Positions 56,127-64,000 of a DNA stretch of 64,000 nt are shown one piece after another. Every line of letters begins with the position of its first letter. Positions within the stretch are counted from its first letter, which is position 1. The stretch is from Pseudoalteromonas sp. XMcav2-N (lineage in GTDB: Bacteria; Pseudomonadota; Gammaproteobacteria; Enterobacterales; Alteromonadaceae), in assembly GCF_024124545.1 (NCBI RefSeq), contig NZ_JAMXSF010000004.1:1-64000 (forward strand), in the 5' to 3' direction. A model generated the notes under the pieces. That model was not told where the DNA came from, ran no database searches, and saw only the letters and a list, made by a program, of their open reading frames with translations. Position numbers and translations under genes: made by a program.

Positions 56127-58064
56127 ATGTCACAGAGCATTTATCCAGTTCCTGAAGCTATCAGGAGCGCAGCGCTGGTAGATAACGATCAATACACAAA
56201 ACTATACCAACAATCCATTGACGATCCTCAGGCATTCTGGGCTGAACACGGAAAGCGCCTTGACTGGTTTACCCCCTACAGCAAAGTAAAGAACACCTCT
56301 TTTGACAAAGGTCATATCAGCATCAAATGGTATGAAGACGGGGTACTCAATGCGTCTTATAACTGTATCGACCGCCACCTCAAAGATAACGCAGACAAAG
56401 TCGCGTTGATCTGGGAAGGTGACGACCCAACACAAAGTGAGCACATTACTTTTCAGCAGTTGCACGATGAGGTAGCGCAGCTTGCCAATGGTCTGAAAAA
56501 GCTGGGTGTAGAAAAAGGTGACCGCGTAGCCATTTACATGCCAATGACCCCTCAGGCGATTTATGCCATGCAGGCCTGTGCCCGTATCGGTGCGGTTCAC
56601 TCAGTTGTGTTTGGGGGCTTCTCGCCGTCAGCTATTGCGGACCGGATCAAAGACTCAGGCGCCAAAGTGGTTATCACGTCTGATGAAGGGCGTCGCGGCG
56701 GAAACTGTGTGCCTCTGAAAGCCAATGTTGATGAGGCAGTCAGTCAGGATGGCGTTAGTATTGAACATGTGATTGTGCATCAGCTCACTGGTGGTGAAGT
56801 AGAATGGCAAGCGCACGATGTCTGGTGGCATGAGCTGGTGGCAGATGTCGCCAGCGAGTGCGAGCCAGAGCCAATGAATGCCGAAGATCCTTTGTTCATC
56901 CTTTACACGTCTGGCTCAACCGGTCAACCAAAAGGGGTAGTACATACCACAGGCGGTTATCTGGTATATTCATCCATGACGCACGAGTATGTATTTGATG
57001 TCAAAGCCGACGATGTTTACTGGTGTACTGCCGATGTGGGTTGGATCACCGGACACAGCTACATGGCCTATGGGCCGCTGGTAAATGGCTGTACTCAGGT
57101 GATTTTTGAAGGGGTGCCGACTTACCCAAGCTCCGGGCGCATCGGTGAAGTGGTTGATAAACACAATGTCACCATCTTATATACCGCGCCAACGGCGATC
57201 CGTGCTCTGATGGCCAAAGGCGATGAGCCAATTTCCAGCTCGAAACGCACCAGCTTGCGGATCATGGGCTCGGTGGGTGAGCCGATCAACCCGGAAGCCT
57301 GGAGCTGGTATTACGAAAAGATAGGTAACAGTCAGTGCCCGATTGTAGACACCTGGTGGCAGACTGAAACTGGCGGCATCATGATCACACCATTACCGGG
57401 AGCAACGGACATGAAACCGGGCTCGGCGACGCGACCTTTCTTTGGTATTGCACCAGCCCTGTTTGACGCTGAGGGTAATACGCTTGAGGGCGCAACAGAA
57501 GGTAACCTGGTGATCCTGGATAGCTGGCCTTCTCAGGCGCGGACTGTGTACGGCGATCACGAGCGCTTTGAGCAAACTTATTTCTCAGCCTATCCGGGGG
57601 TATACTTTACCGGTGATGGATGTCGTCGCGATGAAGATGGCTATTACTGGATCACGGGCCGTGTAGATGATGTGCTGAATGTCTCTGGCCACCGTTTGGG
57701 CACCGCCGAGATTGAAAGTGCACTGGTTGCGCACGAAGCTGTTGCGGAAGCAGCCGTAGTGGGTTACCCGCACGATATTAAGGGTCAGGGGATCTATGTA
57801 TACGTCACTCCAAACGAGGGGGTCGCAGTCACAGAAGAACTGACCAAAGAAGTGCGTAACTGGGTACGCAAAGAGCTCAGCCCAATTGCCTCACCGGATA
57901 TGATCCAATGGTCACCAGGCTTGCCGAAGACGCGTTCGGGTAAAATCATGCGCCGTATTTTGCGTAAAATTGCGGCCAATGAGTATCAGCAACTGGGCGA
58001 TACCTCGACTTTGGCTGACCCAAGTGTGGTCGATGAATTGATCGAAAACAGACTAAACCGTTAA
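56127..58064 (+). CDS. acs: Acetyl-CoA synthetase
   Basis: A 645-residue ligase that activates acetate to acetyl-CoA through acetyl-[25 protein letters not shown] is the AMP-binding P-loop, WWQTETGG the acetate/AMP motif, and [16 protein letters not shown] holds the Lys that is acetylated in homologues. Four in-frame Met codons lie near the start; ATG 56127 ([14 protein letters not shown]) has GGAG 6 nt upstream and matches the family. The deacetylase at 7215 is of the kind that can reactivate Acs, though it is far away. Confidence 0.97.
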   Translation: MSQSIYPVPEAIRSAALVDNDQYTKLYQQSIDDPQAFWAEHGKRLDWFTPYSKVKNTSFDKGHISIKWYEDGVLNASYNCIDRHLKDNADKVALIWEGDDPTQSEHITFQQLHDEVAQLANGLKKLGVEKGDRVAIYMPMTPQAIYAMQACARIGAVHSVVFGGFSPSAIADRIKDSGAKVVITSDEGRRGGNCVPLKANVDEAVSQDGVSIEHVIVHQLTGGEVEWQAHDVWWHELVADVASECEPEPMNAEDPLFILYTSGSTGQPKGVVHTTGGYLVYSSMTHEYVFDVKADDVYWCTADVGWITGHSYMAYGPLVNGCTQVIFEGVPTYPSSGRIGEVVDKHNVTILYTAPTAIRALMAKGDEPISSSKRTSLRIMGSVGEPINPEAWSWYYEKIGNSQCPIVDTWWQTETGGIMITPLPGATDMKPGSATRPFFGIAPALFDAEGNTLEGATEGNLVILDSWPSQARTVYGDHERFEQTYFSAYPGVYFTGDGCRRDEDGYYWITGRVDDVLNVSGHRLGTAEIESALVAHEAVAEAAVVGYPHDIKGQGIYVYVTPNEGVAVTEELTKEVRNWVRKELSPIASPDMIQWSPGLPKTRSGKIMRRILRKIAANEYQQLGDTSTLADPSVVDELIENRLNR

Positions 58065-58110
58065 TTGAGCGTTAATCGCTTGAATTGTGACAAAATATTG
58101 ACCTACTATA

Positions 58111-58139
58111 TCGGCTGTCGACATGACAGCCGATTTTTT
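58111..58139 (+). terminator. Terminator between acs and the response regulator gene
   Basis: TCGGCTGTC (58111-58119), loop GACAT, GACAGCCGA (58125-58133), then TTTTTT. It ends 11 bp before the response regulator ATG, so expression of that gene from acs transcripts would depend on read-through. Confidence 0.85.
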
Positions 58140-58150
58140 AGGAGCTAAGC

Positions 58151-58804
58151 ATGAACCAGTTTTTAATTGCGGACGATCACCCTTTGTTTCGCGAAGCATT
58201 AAAAGGGGCGCTGCAAAACCAGTTTGACGGGTTGGAGATTTTCGAATCTGAAAACTTCGAGCAAACCTTGCAACAATTATCCGAACAGGACGAGCTGGAT
58301 CTGCTGTTGTTGGATTTACATATGCCGGGCAATGGCGATTTGTATGGCCTGATCCGCATCCGTGAGGATTATCCGAGTTTGCCTATTGTGGTGGTCTCGG
58401 GCAGTGAAGACCTCAATGTGATCTCTAAAGTGATGGGCTATGGCGCCATGGGTTTTATTCCCAAGGCGTCTTCATCAAAGGAGATTGTCGAGGCACTTAA
58501 CCAGGTGCTCGAGGGCGATGTCTGGTTACCAGCCAGCCTTAAAGATCAGATTGCTGAGCTCGACGGAGAAGATAAACAGCTGGCACAGCAAATTGCGTCA
58601 CTGACACCACAACAATACAAGGTGTTGCAATATTTGCACGAAGGGCTGCTTAACAAGCAAATTGCTTATGAACTGAATATCTCAGAGGCGACGGTCAAGG
58701 CACACATTACGGCGATATTCCGTAAACTGGGGGTCTACAACCGTACTCAGGCGGTATTGATTGCAGCTAAGCTGCAACTGGAGCCCCTTGACAGTCAGAG
58801 TTAA
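58151..58804 (+). CDS. LuxR/NarL-type response regulator (CrbR-like)
   Basis: A 217-residue two-component regulator. The receiver domain has ADDHPLFREALKG (acidic pocket), LLLLDLHMPGNGDLYGL (phospho-acceptor Asp) and GYGAMGFIPKASS (conserved Lys). The C-terminal LuxR helix-turn-helix is LTPQQYKVLQYLHEGLLNKQIAYELNISEATVKAHI. The position directly behind acs is that of CrbR-type regulators, which with the sensor CrbS activate acs in vibrios and pseudomonads; the sensor gene is not in the window. AGGAGC precedes the ATG. Confidence 0.9.
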   Translation: MNQFLIADDHPLFREALKGALQNQFDGLEIFESENFEQTLQQLSEQDELDLLLLDLHMPGNGDLYGLIRIREDYPSLPIVVVSGSEDLNVISKVMGYGAMGFIPKASSSKEIVEALNQVLEGDVWLPASLKDQIAELDGEDKQLAQQIASLTPQQYKVLQYLHEGLLNKQIAYELNISEATVKAHITAIFRKLGVYNRTQAVLIAAKLQLEPLDSQS

Positions 58805-58842
58805 CCTTTACAAGGTAATGATGTATCAGAGTAAATAATATT

Positions 58843-59268
58843 ATGGAGATTAAGCAGTTAAAGGGGTACCGGACTGTTGCGACGATAACAGCGCTAATTT
58901 GCTTAGTTAGCATTCAGACCTCATTCCAATCCGAGGTTCTTGATGGAGTTGGTTTCATTGCTGGTGTGTTAGGCAGCTTTTTACTTGGACTTGCGGCAAT
59001 CAATGTCACCATCAGGTTTGTGATCTGCCTTATTACCAGATTTACTCAAATTGGCTTTGTTAATTGGCTCTCAGGTTTGCTATTACTGTTATTAAGTGTG
59101 CTGCTATGGCTTTCTGCACTTGTCAGATTTGTTATCGGACCACTAGCGCAAAGTGATATTGAGCAACTGGGTCATTTTGTTGTCGTAGCTGGTTTGATAA
59201 ATGGGGTTGCTGGGATTGTTTATTTCTACTTTATCTGGCCATTAAAACAAAGATGTATACCAAGCTAA
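58843..59268 (+). CDS. Hypothetical four-span membrane protein
   Basis: A 141-residue protein with four hydrophobic segments (about 12-28, 34-60, 66-90 and 103-128), not recognised. It lies 38 bp behind the response regulator gene on the same strand and may be co-transcribed. Its Shine-Dalgarno is weak, and codon use appears more AT-rich than in its neighbours (many TTA, ATT and TTT codons), which could mean acquisition from elsewhere. Confidence 0.55.
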   Translation: MEIKQLKGYRTVATITALICLVSIQTSFQSEVLDGVGFIAGVLGSFLLGLAAINVTIRFVICLITRFTQIGFVNWLSGLLLLLLSVLLWLSALVRFVIGPLAQSDIEQLGHFVVVAGLINGVAGIVYFYFIWPLKQRCIPS

Positions 59269-59306
59269 GAACAATCAAAGAGTTAGCCAGCCACTATTAA
59301 AGTGAG

Positions 59307-59335
59307 ACGCCAGTACAAAGGTGCTGGCGTTTTTA
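59307..59335. terminator. Terminator between the membrane protein gene and purU
   Basis: ACGCCAG (59307-59313) pairs with CTGGCGT (59324-59330) and is followed by TTTTATT on the plus strand. It lies between convergent genes. Confidence 0.7.
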
Positions 59336-59342
59336 TTGGATG

Positions 59343-60173
59343 CTAGGCAAACACCACGGTTTTGTTGCCATTAATAAACAGCTTATGTTCCGCGGCCAGT
59401 TGAATGGCTTTACAGAACACCACTTTTTCAATATCCCGGCCCATTTTCGCCATAGCCTCTGCGCTATCGGCATGACTCACCTGAGTGACATCCTGCATGA
59501 TGATCGGACCTTCGTCCAATTCGTCATTGACGAAGTGTGCCGTCGCACCAATGATTTTTACCCCGCGCTCAAACGCCTGATGGTAAGGCTTTGCTCCGAT
59601 AAACGCTGGCAGGAAAGAGTGGTGAATATTAATGATCTGATTGCTAAAACGGGCAACAAACTGTGGGCTGAGCACCCGCATATATTTGGCCAGGCCGATA
59701 TAATCGGGCTGGTATTGCTCAATAACCTGAGCCATGGCATTGTCATGTTGCTCTCGTGTTAGTCCCTGATGAGAAACCAGATGGAAAGGGACGCCAAAGC
59801 CCTCTACCAAAGGCTTCAGGGTATCATAGTTGGCGATCACCGCCTGAATATCAACGTTAAAGGCATTCTCGTATTGCTTTAGCAGCATACCACCCAGGCA
59901 GTGAGCTTCTTTGGTGGCAAGCAGGACCACTTTGGTTTTTTCATTACCATGTAAGTGTACTTGTGCACCGTCTGGCAACACACTGCGTAGTTGCGGCAAA
60001 AACTGTTCACCGACATCACCTGTCAGTTCTGTACGCATAAAAAAGCGCTCACCAGCTTTATCTACAAATTCGTTGTTACGGACTATATTCAGGTTATGCT
60101 CAAAACAGAGCCCGGTCACTTTGGCAATTAATCCCACATCATCACGACACTGGGTGGTTAAAACAATACTCAT
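59343..60173 (-). CDS. purU: Formyltetrahydrofolate deformylase
   Basis: A 276-residue hydrolase releasing formate from 10-formyltetrahydrofolate, which balances one-carbon pools and supplies formate to PurT. It has an N-terminal ACT domain (SIVLTTQCRDDVGLIAKVTGLC) and a formyltransferase-like catalytic domain with INIHHSFLPAFIGAKPYHQAF and GATAHFVNDELDEGPI. The frame is open 21 codons upstream, but the conserved N-terminus places the start at ATG 60173, with GAGG just upstream. It is divergent from the synthetase gene at 60450; the 276-bp gap shows no structure or motif that I can name. Confidence 0.95.
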   Translation of the reverse strand: MSIVLTTQCRDDVGLIAKVTGLCFEHNLNIVRNNEFVDKAGERFFMRTELTGDVGEQFLPQLRSVLPDGAQVHLHGNEKTKVVLLATKEAHCLGGMLLKQYENAFNVDIQAVIANYDTLKPLVEGFGVPFHLVSHQGLTREQHDNAMAQVIEQYQPDYIGLAKYMRVLSPQFVARFSNQIINIHHSFLPAFIGAKPYHQAFERGVKIIGATAHFVNDELDEGPIIMQDVTQVSHADSAEAMAKMGRDIEKVVFCKAIQLAAEHKLFINGNKTVVFA

Positions 60174-60449
60174 ATCCTCATTCCATATGCGCTTTTTATG
60201 AACCTTCCACCTTACCCCGTTGAGCGTAAAAAACAACCAGACAAAAGTCCGCCGTATCTGGGTCTTTCAGGTTGCTGGCTTCCTTGTGTTAATAAGTGTT
60301 AGTGTTGGTGTTGAATTTATATGAATAAATGCGGGTTTTGCAACGTCTGCTGTTATATCCAACATCCGCAAGGTCATTAAGGCGACGTAACGCATTCAGC
60401 GCCCAATAAAGTATCGACAAGCTTGATAATAACAACAAAGGAAATCAAT

Positions 60450-63400
60450 ATGGATCAGTTAACGGACTCGTTAGTCTCACCTTATCAATCAACGCACTTA
60501 CAAAGAAAAGATATCACCCACAATGCAATCGCTATCACCGATTCGGTCGCTGATATATTTACCGCCCAGGCGCAGCGACACCCCGGCAAAATCGCGCTGA
60601 TTGATGGCACACAGGAAATAAGCTTTCAGACATTATTACACCGTACAGAGGCGATTGCCGCTAAACTGGCAGAAAGTGGCATTGTACCCGGTGCTTTAGT
60701 AGGCGTGTGTATGGAGCGCAGCTGGGAGCTGGTAGCAACCCTGCTTGGTGTGCTCAGAGCGGGTTGCGTTTATGTGCCGTTGGATCCGGCCTATCCGCGT
60801 GCCCGCACTGACTATATGCTGGCGCACAGCAAAGCCGCTGCGGTGATTGTAGATAGCACTGCGTCGGCAGAGTTATGTCAAAGAGTCAGCACGCATATTG
60901 TGCTGGCCGACATAAACGATGAGCCATTGTCTCTGTCAGCGCCTGAATGTGATCCACAAGCTCTGGCTTATGTGATTTACACCTCGGGGTCGACAGGTGA
61001 ACCAAAAGGTGTCGCAGTCACACAAAGCAATGTCCTTGCGATGTGTAATGCTATGGGCGAGTTGCTTTGTGAGGAAGAGCTGAGCGGCGTATTGGCGGCC
61101 ACCTCGGTGTGTTTTGACCCGTCCGTGATGGAGATCATTGGTACCCTGTTACTCGGGGGGACGGTGATCCTGGCAAAAAATATTCTGGCATTACCTGATC
61201 TACCGCATTTGTCACGTGTTCGGACTTGCATTGCTGTGCCTTCAGCCATCCGGGCCATGCTCAGTGGTTATACCCTGCCGAATACGTTGCGCTGTGTGAT
61301 TTTTGGTGGTGAGGTGCTTAATCCTGCACTGGTTAAACAGGTCTATAACCAGCAGCCGGGCCTGCGTGTGATCAATGTTTATGGCCCGACCGAAGATACC
61401 GTCTTTTCGACGGCTGTACAACTGCATCCAGACATGGCAGAAATCACCATTGGCCAGCCTGTGGCTAATACCCGGGCTTACGTGCTGGATAGAGACTTGC
61501 AACCGGTACCTGAAGGTGCAGCGGGAGAGCTTTATCTTGCAGGAGACAAGCTGGCTGCGGGCTACCTGTTTGATATACCACGCACAGATGCGCGCTTTGT
61601 TACCCCTGCACCTGATAGTGACATTAGTGAATCGCGCTTATACAAAACCGGGGACATGTGTCAATGGACCGAACAAGGCGAATTACGCTTTATTTCCCGG
61701 GTGGATCAGCAGGTCAAAATTCGTGGCTTTCGCGTTGAGCTTGAGGAAATCGAAACGGTGCTGAACACCATGCCGGGAATCGCAGAAGCCGCTGTGAACG
61801 TGTTGCAGGGAGAAAACAGACAGGCCAGATTGCAAGCCTGTATTGTCTGTCAGCAGGGGGAAGTACTCAGCCCCGATGTGATTTTATCCTTTGTGGCCCG
61901 TCATCTGCCAAATCATATGGTGCCACGTAGTGTCCGGTTTATTGATGCATTGCCTTATCTGCCCAACGGCAAGCTGGACCGCAGCCGTTTACCCGATATA
62001 TCGGAGGATCGAGAACCACGGGAGTCATGCAACACTGGCGATTCTGAACAGGCAGTAATAGAGATGATCTGTGATGAGCTGAGCACTTTGCTTGGCCACA
62101 CTGCTGATACTGTGTTGTCGCAAACTTTTGAGCAGGCAGGGCTGGACTCATTAACGACGCTGGAACTGAGCAATCGTCTGGGCAATATACTTGGTGTAGC
62201 TTGTTCCGTGCAGGCAATTTATGAGTTTAATACGCCCCAGCGTCTGGCTCAGCATCTGCTGAGTGTAAGCGCGGGTGAATCATTAACCGTCTATCAGAGC
62301 CCACTGCGCGATACACTCGAAGAGTTACAATTTCAATTACGTGCCAGTCATCCCCCCTTTGCTTTGGCTAAGGCCCAGTCGTGGTCGGCCGCGGATAAAA
62401 GTAAATTGGTTCAGGCTGCCACTCAGATGGTGAGTAAGCGTCGTGCTAACCCCTATAGCAAGGTGCTGCGCACCGGAAGCGGGACGCGTGGCACGGTAGC
62501 CGATGCCCGGCACAGCGATGCACGTGAGGCGATTATCTGGACCACTAACTTATACCTGGGGCTGAATCGCGATGCTGCCGTTATTGAAGCTGCACGTCAG
62601 GCTGTGGCAGAGTTTGGCACTGGCATGGGGACCTCCGCGGCGGCGTCTGGTTTAACGGATCTGCACCTGGCATTTGAGCAACAGTTTGCCAGCCTGGTGG
62701 GCAAACCCGCCGCTTGTTTGTTTCCAACGGGCTATACCGCCAATGTCGGTGCGGTAGCTGGATTATTGGGTGAAAACGATGTCGTCGTGATCGATCAGCT
62801 CTGCCACGCGTCCATCGTTGATGGCGCGCGTTTGTGTGGTGCCAAAGTACGTACTTTTAAACACAATGATGTAAACGATTTGGCCTCTGTGCTTGAGACT
62901 GAGGCTTCTCCCTATCGCACCGTATTGGTCGTTATCGAAGGTGTTTACAGCATGGGAGAGGGCGCCGCGCCTGTGGCAGAGATTGTCCGCATGGCAAAGT
63001 ATTATCAGGCACTGGTACTGGTTGATGAGGCACACTCCTTTGGTTTTTATGGTAAGCAGGGTGCCGGGATTTGTGCTGAGCAGGGGATAAGCAAGGATGT
63101 TGATTTTATCATGACCACGCTGAGCAAATCGCTGGGCAGTCTGGGCGGCGTCGTTGCAACCAGTGCTGAGTATGTTGAGCTGCTAAAAGCCTCTTCCAGA
63201 GCCTACATTTTTCAGGCGTCAGTGAGTCCGGCAGATATCGCCGCAGCGCTTACGGCATTGCAGCGGATCAGTCAGGATGACTCACTGCGTAAACGGTTGT
63301 GGGACACCGCCCGTTACATGCGGGCTCAATTCAGTGCTGCCGGGTTTGATTTGGGCAGTGGGGACGGACCGATTGTGACCCCACATTTTGGCGACAAAGA

Positions 63401-64000
63401 TAAACTATATGCGATTGTGCAGCGCTTGTTTGAAAAAGGCATTCAGGCTTCAGCCGTGACTTATCCGATAGTCGAAACCGGTCGCGGGCGGCTGCGTTTT
63501 ATCTGCTCTGCAGCGCACACCAAAGACGATGTAGATGCGACCTTGGCGGCATTGCAAGATGCGGTGCAAGAAGTGGAAGTATTGTTTGCCAGGGCACCGG
63601 TATCCGAGCCTAAAAGGTCGATTGAGGCAACGGCGCTGGATAATTGGTGGGCTGAATTTTTAGCCTATCTGCAAAGGTGGCAAAAGACGCAGCCTGGCAA
63701 GGTACCTGACTTACGACTGGAGATCAGCACATCAGCCAGTAAACATACGCTGACTTTGTTGCAGGGCACGGTCAGCGAGGATAGTAAGATTAGGGCGCAG
63801 TTACCCGTATGCCGTATACGTCTTATAACACCTGAGGCGGTCGCTGCTCTGATCTGCGCAGATGTGCAGCAGGTGCTACAGGGCATATGCGACGGTGAAT
63901 GCAACTTGAGCGGCCAGAGCGAAGTGTTCAGCTGGTTTATGGGCCGACTACTGGCATTTTGCGCCAAGTCAGAACCAGTCACTGCCATGTCTGAAACTGT
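60450..64000 (+). CDS. Adenylation-carrier-alpha-oxoamine synthase hybrid enzyme, 3' end outside the window
   Basis: At least 1183 residues with no in-frame stop before the window end. AAGGAAAT lies 7 nt before the ATG. Residues about 30-520 form an NRPS-type adenylation domain: YTSGSTGEPKG at 177, FDPSVMEI with the amino-group-binding Asp at 223, NVYGPTED near 308, a YKTGD block and NGKLDR with Lys508. Residues about 530-605 are a carrier domain with phosphopantetheine Ser567 (GLDSLTTLEL). Residues about 640-1040 are a fold type I PLP enzyme of the 8-amino-7-oxononanoate/serine palmitoyltransferase group: FGTGMGTSAA, VDEAHSFGFYG (Asp859, His862) and TTLSKSLGSLGG with PLP Lys893. Residues about 1055-1170 resemble an SCP2 lipid-binding domain (low certainty). 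Predicted: thioester-bound acyl or aminoacyl unit condensed with an amino acid with loss of CO2. Divergent from purU, so probably the first cluster gene. Confidence 0.9.
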   Translation, partial: MDQLTDSLVSPYQSTHLQRKDITHNAIAITDSVADIFTAQAQRHPGKIALIDGTQEISFQTLLHRTEAIAAKLAESGIVPGALVGVCMERSWELVATLLGVLRAGCVYVPLDPAYPRARTDYMLAHSKAAAVIVDSTASAELCQRVSTHIVLADINDEPLSLSAPECDPQALAYVIYTSGSTGEPKGVAVTQSNVLAMCNAMGELLCEEELSGVLAATSVCFDPSVMEIIGTLLLGGTVILAKNILALPDLPHLSRVRTCIAVPSAIRAMLSGYTLPNTLRCVIFGGEVLNPALVKQVYNQQPGLRVINVYGPTEDTVFSTAVQLHPDMAEITIGQPVANTRAYVLDRDLQPVPEGAAGELYLAGDKLAAGYLFDIPRTDARFVTPAPDSDISESRLYKTGDMCQWTEQGELRFISRVDQQVKIRGFRVELEEIETVLNTMPGIAEAAVNVLQGENRQARLQACIVCQQGEVLSPDVILSFVARHLPNHMVPRSVRFIDALPYLPNGKLDRSRLPDISEDREPRESCNTGDSEQAVIEMICDELSTLLGHTADTVLSQTFEQAGLDSLTTLELSNRLGNILGVACSVQAIYEFNTPQRLAQHLLSVSAGESLTVYQSPLRDTLEELQFQLRASHPPFALAKAQSWSAADKSKLVQAATQMVSKRRANPYSKVLRTGSGTRGTVADARHSDAREAIIWTTNLYLGLNRDAAVIEAARQAVAEFGTGMGTSAAASGLTDLHLAFEQQFASLVGKPAACLFPTGYTANVGAVAGLLGENDVVVIDQLCHASIVDGARLCGAKVRTFKHNDVNDLASVLETEASPYRTVLVVIEGVYSMGEGAAPVAEIVRMAKYYQALVLVDEAHSFGFYGKQGAGICAEQGISKDVDFIMTTLSKSLGSLGGVVATSAEYVELLKASSRAYIFQASVSPADIAAALTALQRISQDDSLRKRLWDTARYMRAQFSAAGFDLGSGDGPIVTPHFGDKDKLYAIVQRLFEKGIQASAVTYPIVETGRGRLRFICSAAHTKDDVDATLAALQDAVQEVEVLFARAPVSEPKRSIEATALDNWWAEFLAYLQRWQKTQPGKVPDLRLEISTSASKHTLTLLQGTVSEDSKIRAQLPVCRIRLITPEAVAALICADVQQVLQGICDGECNLSGQSEVFSWFMGRLLAFCAKSEPVTAMSET

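Noticed and set aside
60237..60449. Leader between purU and the A-PCP-oxoamine synthase gene, considered as a glycine or folate riboswitch
   Set aside because: No conserved core of a glycine or tetrahydrofolate riboswitch could be found.

Overview
The window looks like the chromosome of a marine gammaproteobacterium of the order Alteromonadales, most likely a Pseudoalteromonas. This is an inference from gene content and order: purH-purD, dusB-fis, prmA, rpsU-yqeY-dnaG-rpoD, rsmD/ftsY-ftsE-ftsX-rpoH and mutS-pncC-recA, the family-level appearance of the proteins, and a short terminal-inverted-repeat element of a kind I associate with that genus. Base composition is moderate (roughly mid to upper 40s per cent GC by eye). 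I saw no tRNA, rRNA, CRISPR array, prophage or transposase gene.

Layout. 1-600: a 40-codon peptide gene on the minus strand with its own promoter, folded leader, Shine-Dalgarno and terminator. 600-11,100: accessory and housekeeping singletons (chemoreceptor, RsuA, a CHMI-like isomerase, LysE exporter, GGCT-like protein, class C serine hydrolase, HDAC-like deacetylase, and a CBS-PAS-GGDEF-EAL protein). 11,100-23,900, almost all minus strand: purine synthesis (purD, purH), fis operon, prmA and the macromolecular synthesis operon. 24,100-30,400, plus strand: ftsY with a very large 13-residue repeat array, ftsEX, rpoH behind a perfect CIRCE operator, plsC and rraB. 30,500-37,900: an HD-GYP protein, a probable Fur-regulated small membrane protein, a FadL porin, mutS, pncC and recA with a LexA-controlled promoter. 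37,900-39,100: a gene-poor stretch with two copies of a MITE-like element. 39,100-60,200: a large lipoprotein, a Crp-like regulator, an amidohydrolase, proB without proA, a diguanylate cyclase, gltX, a peroxidase/MarR pair, an aldehyde reductase, a DcaP-like porin, acs with a response regulator behind it, and purU.

The right edge (60,450-64,000, running off the window) is a non-ribosomal-peptide-type adenylation domain, carrier domain and PLP-dependent alpha-oxoamine synthase in one polypeptide, followed by a region that resembles an SCP2 domain. It is probably the first gene of a natural-product cluster and is the strongest candidate here for an undescribed system. Other stand-out signals are the CIRCE operator plus 21-bp-phased half-sites at rpoH, the FtsY repeat, the small peptide gene at the left edge, and the repeat element that carries a conserved 17-codon reading frame.

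Where several start codons were possible I chose by Shine-Dalgarno position and family N-terminus, and say so in the entry. All functions are assigned from sequence motifs read by eye; no database search was run.
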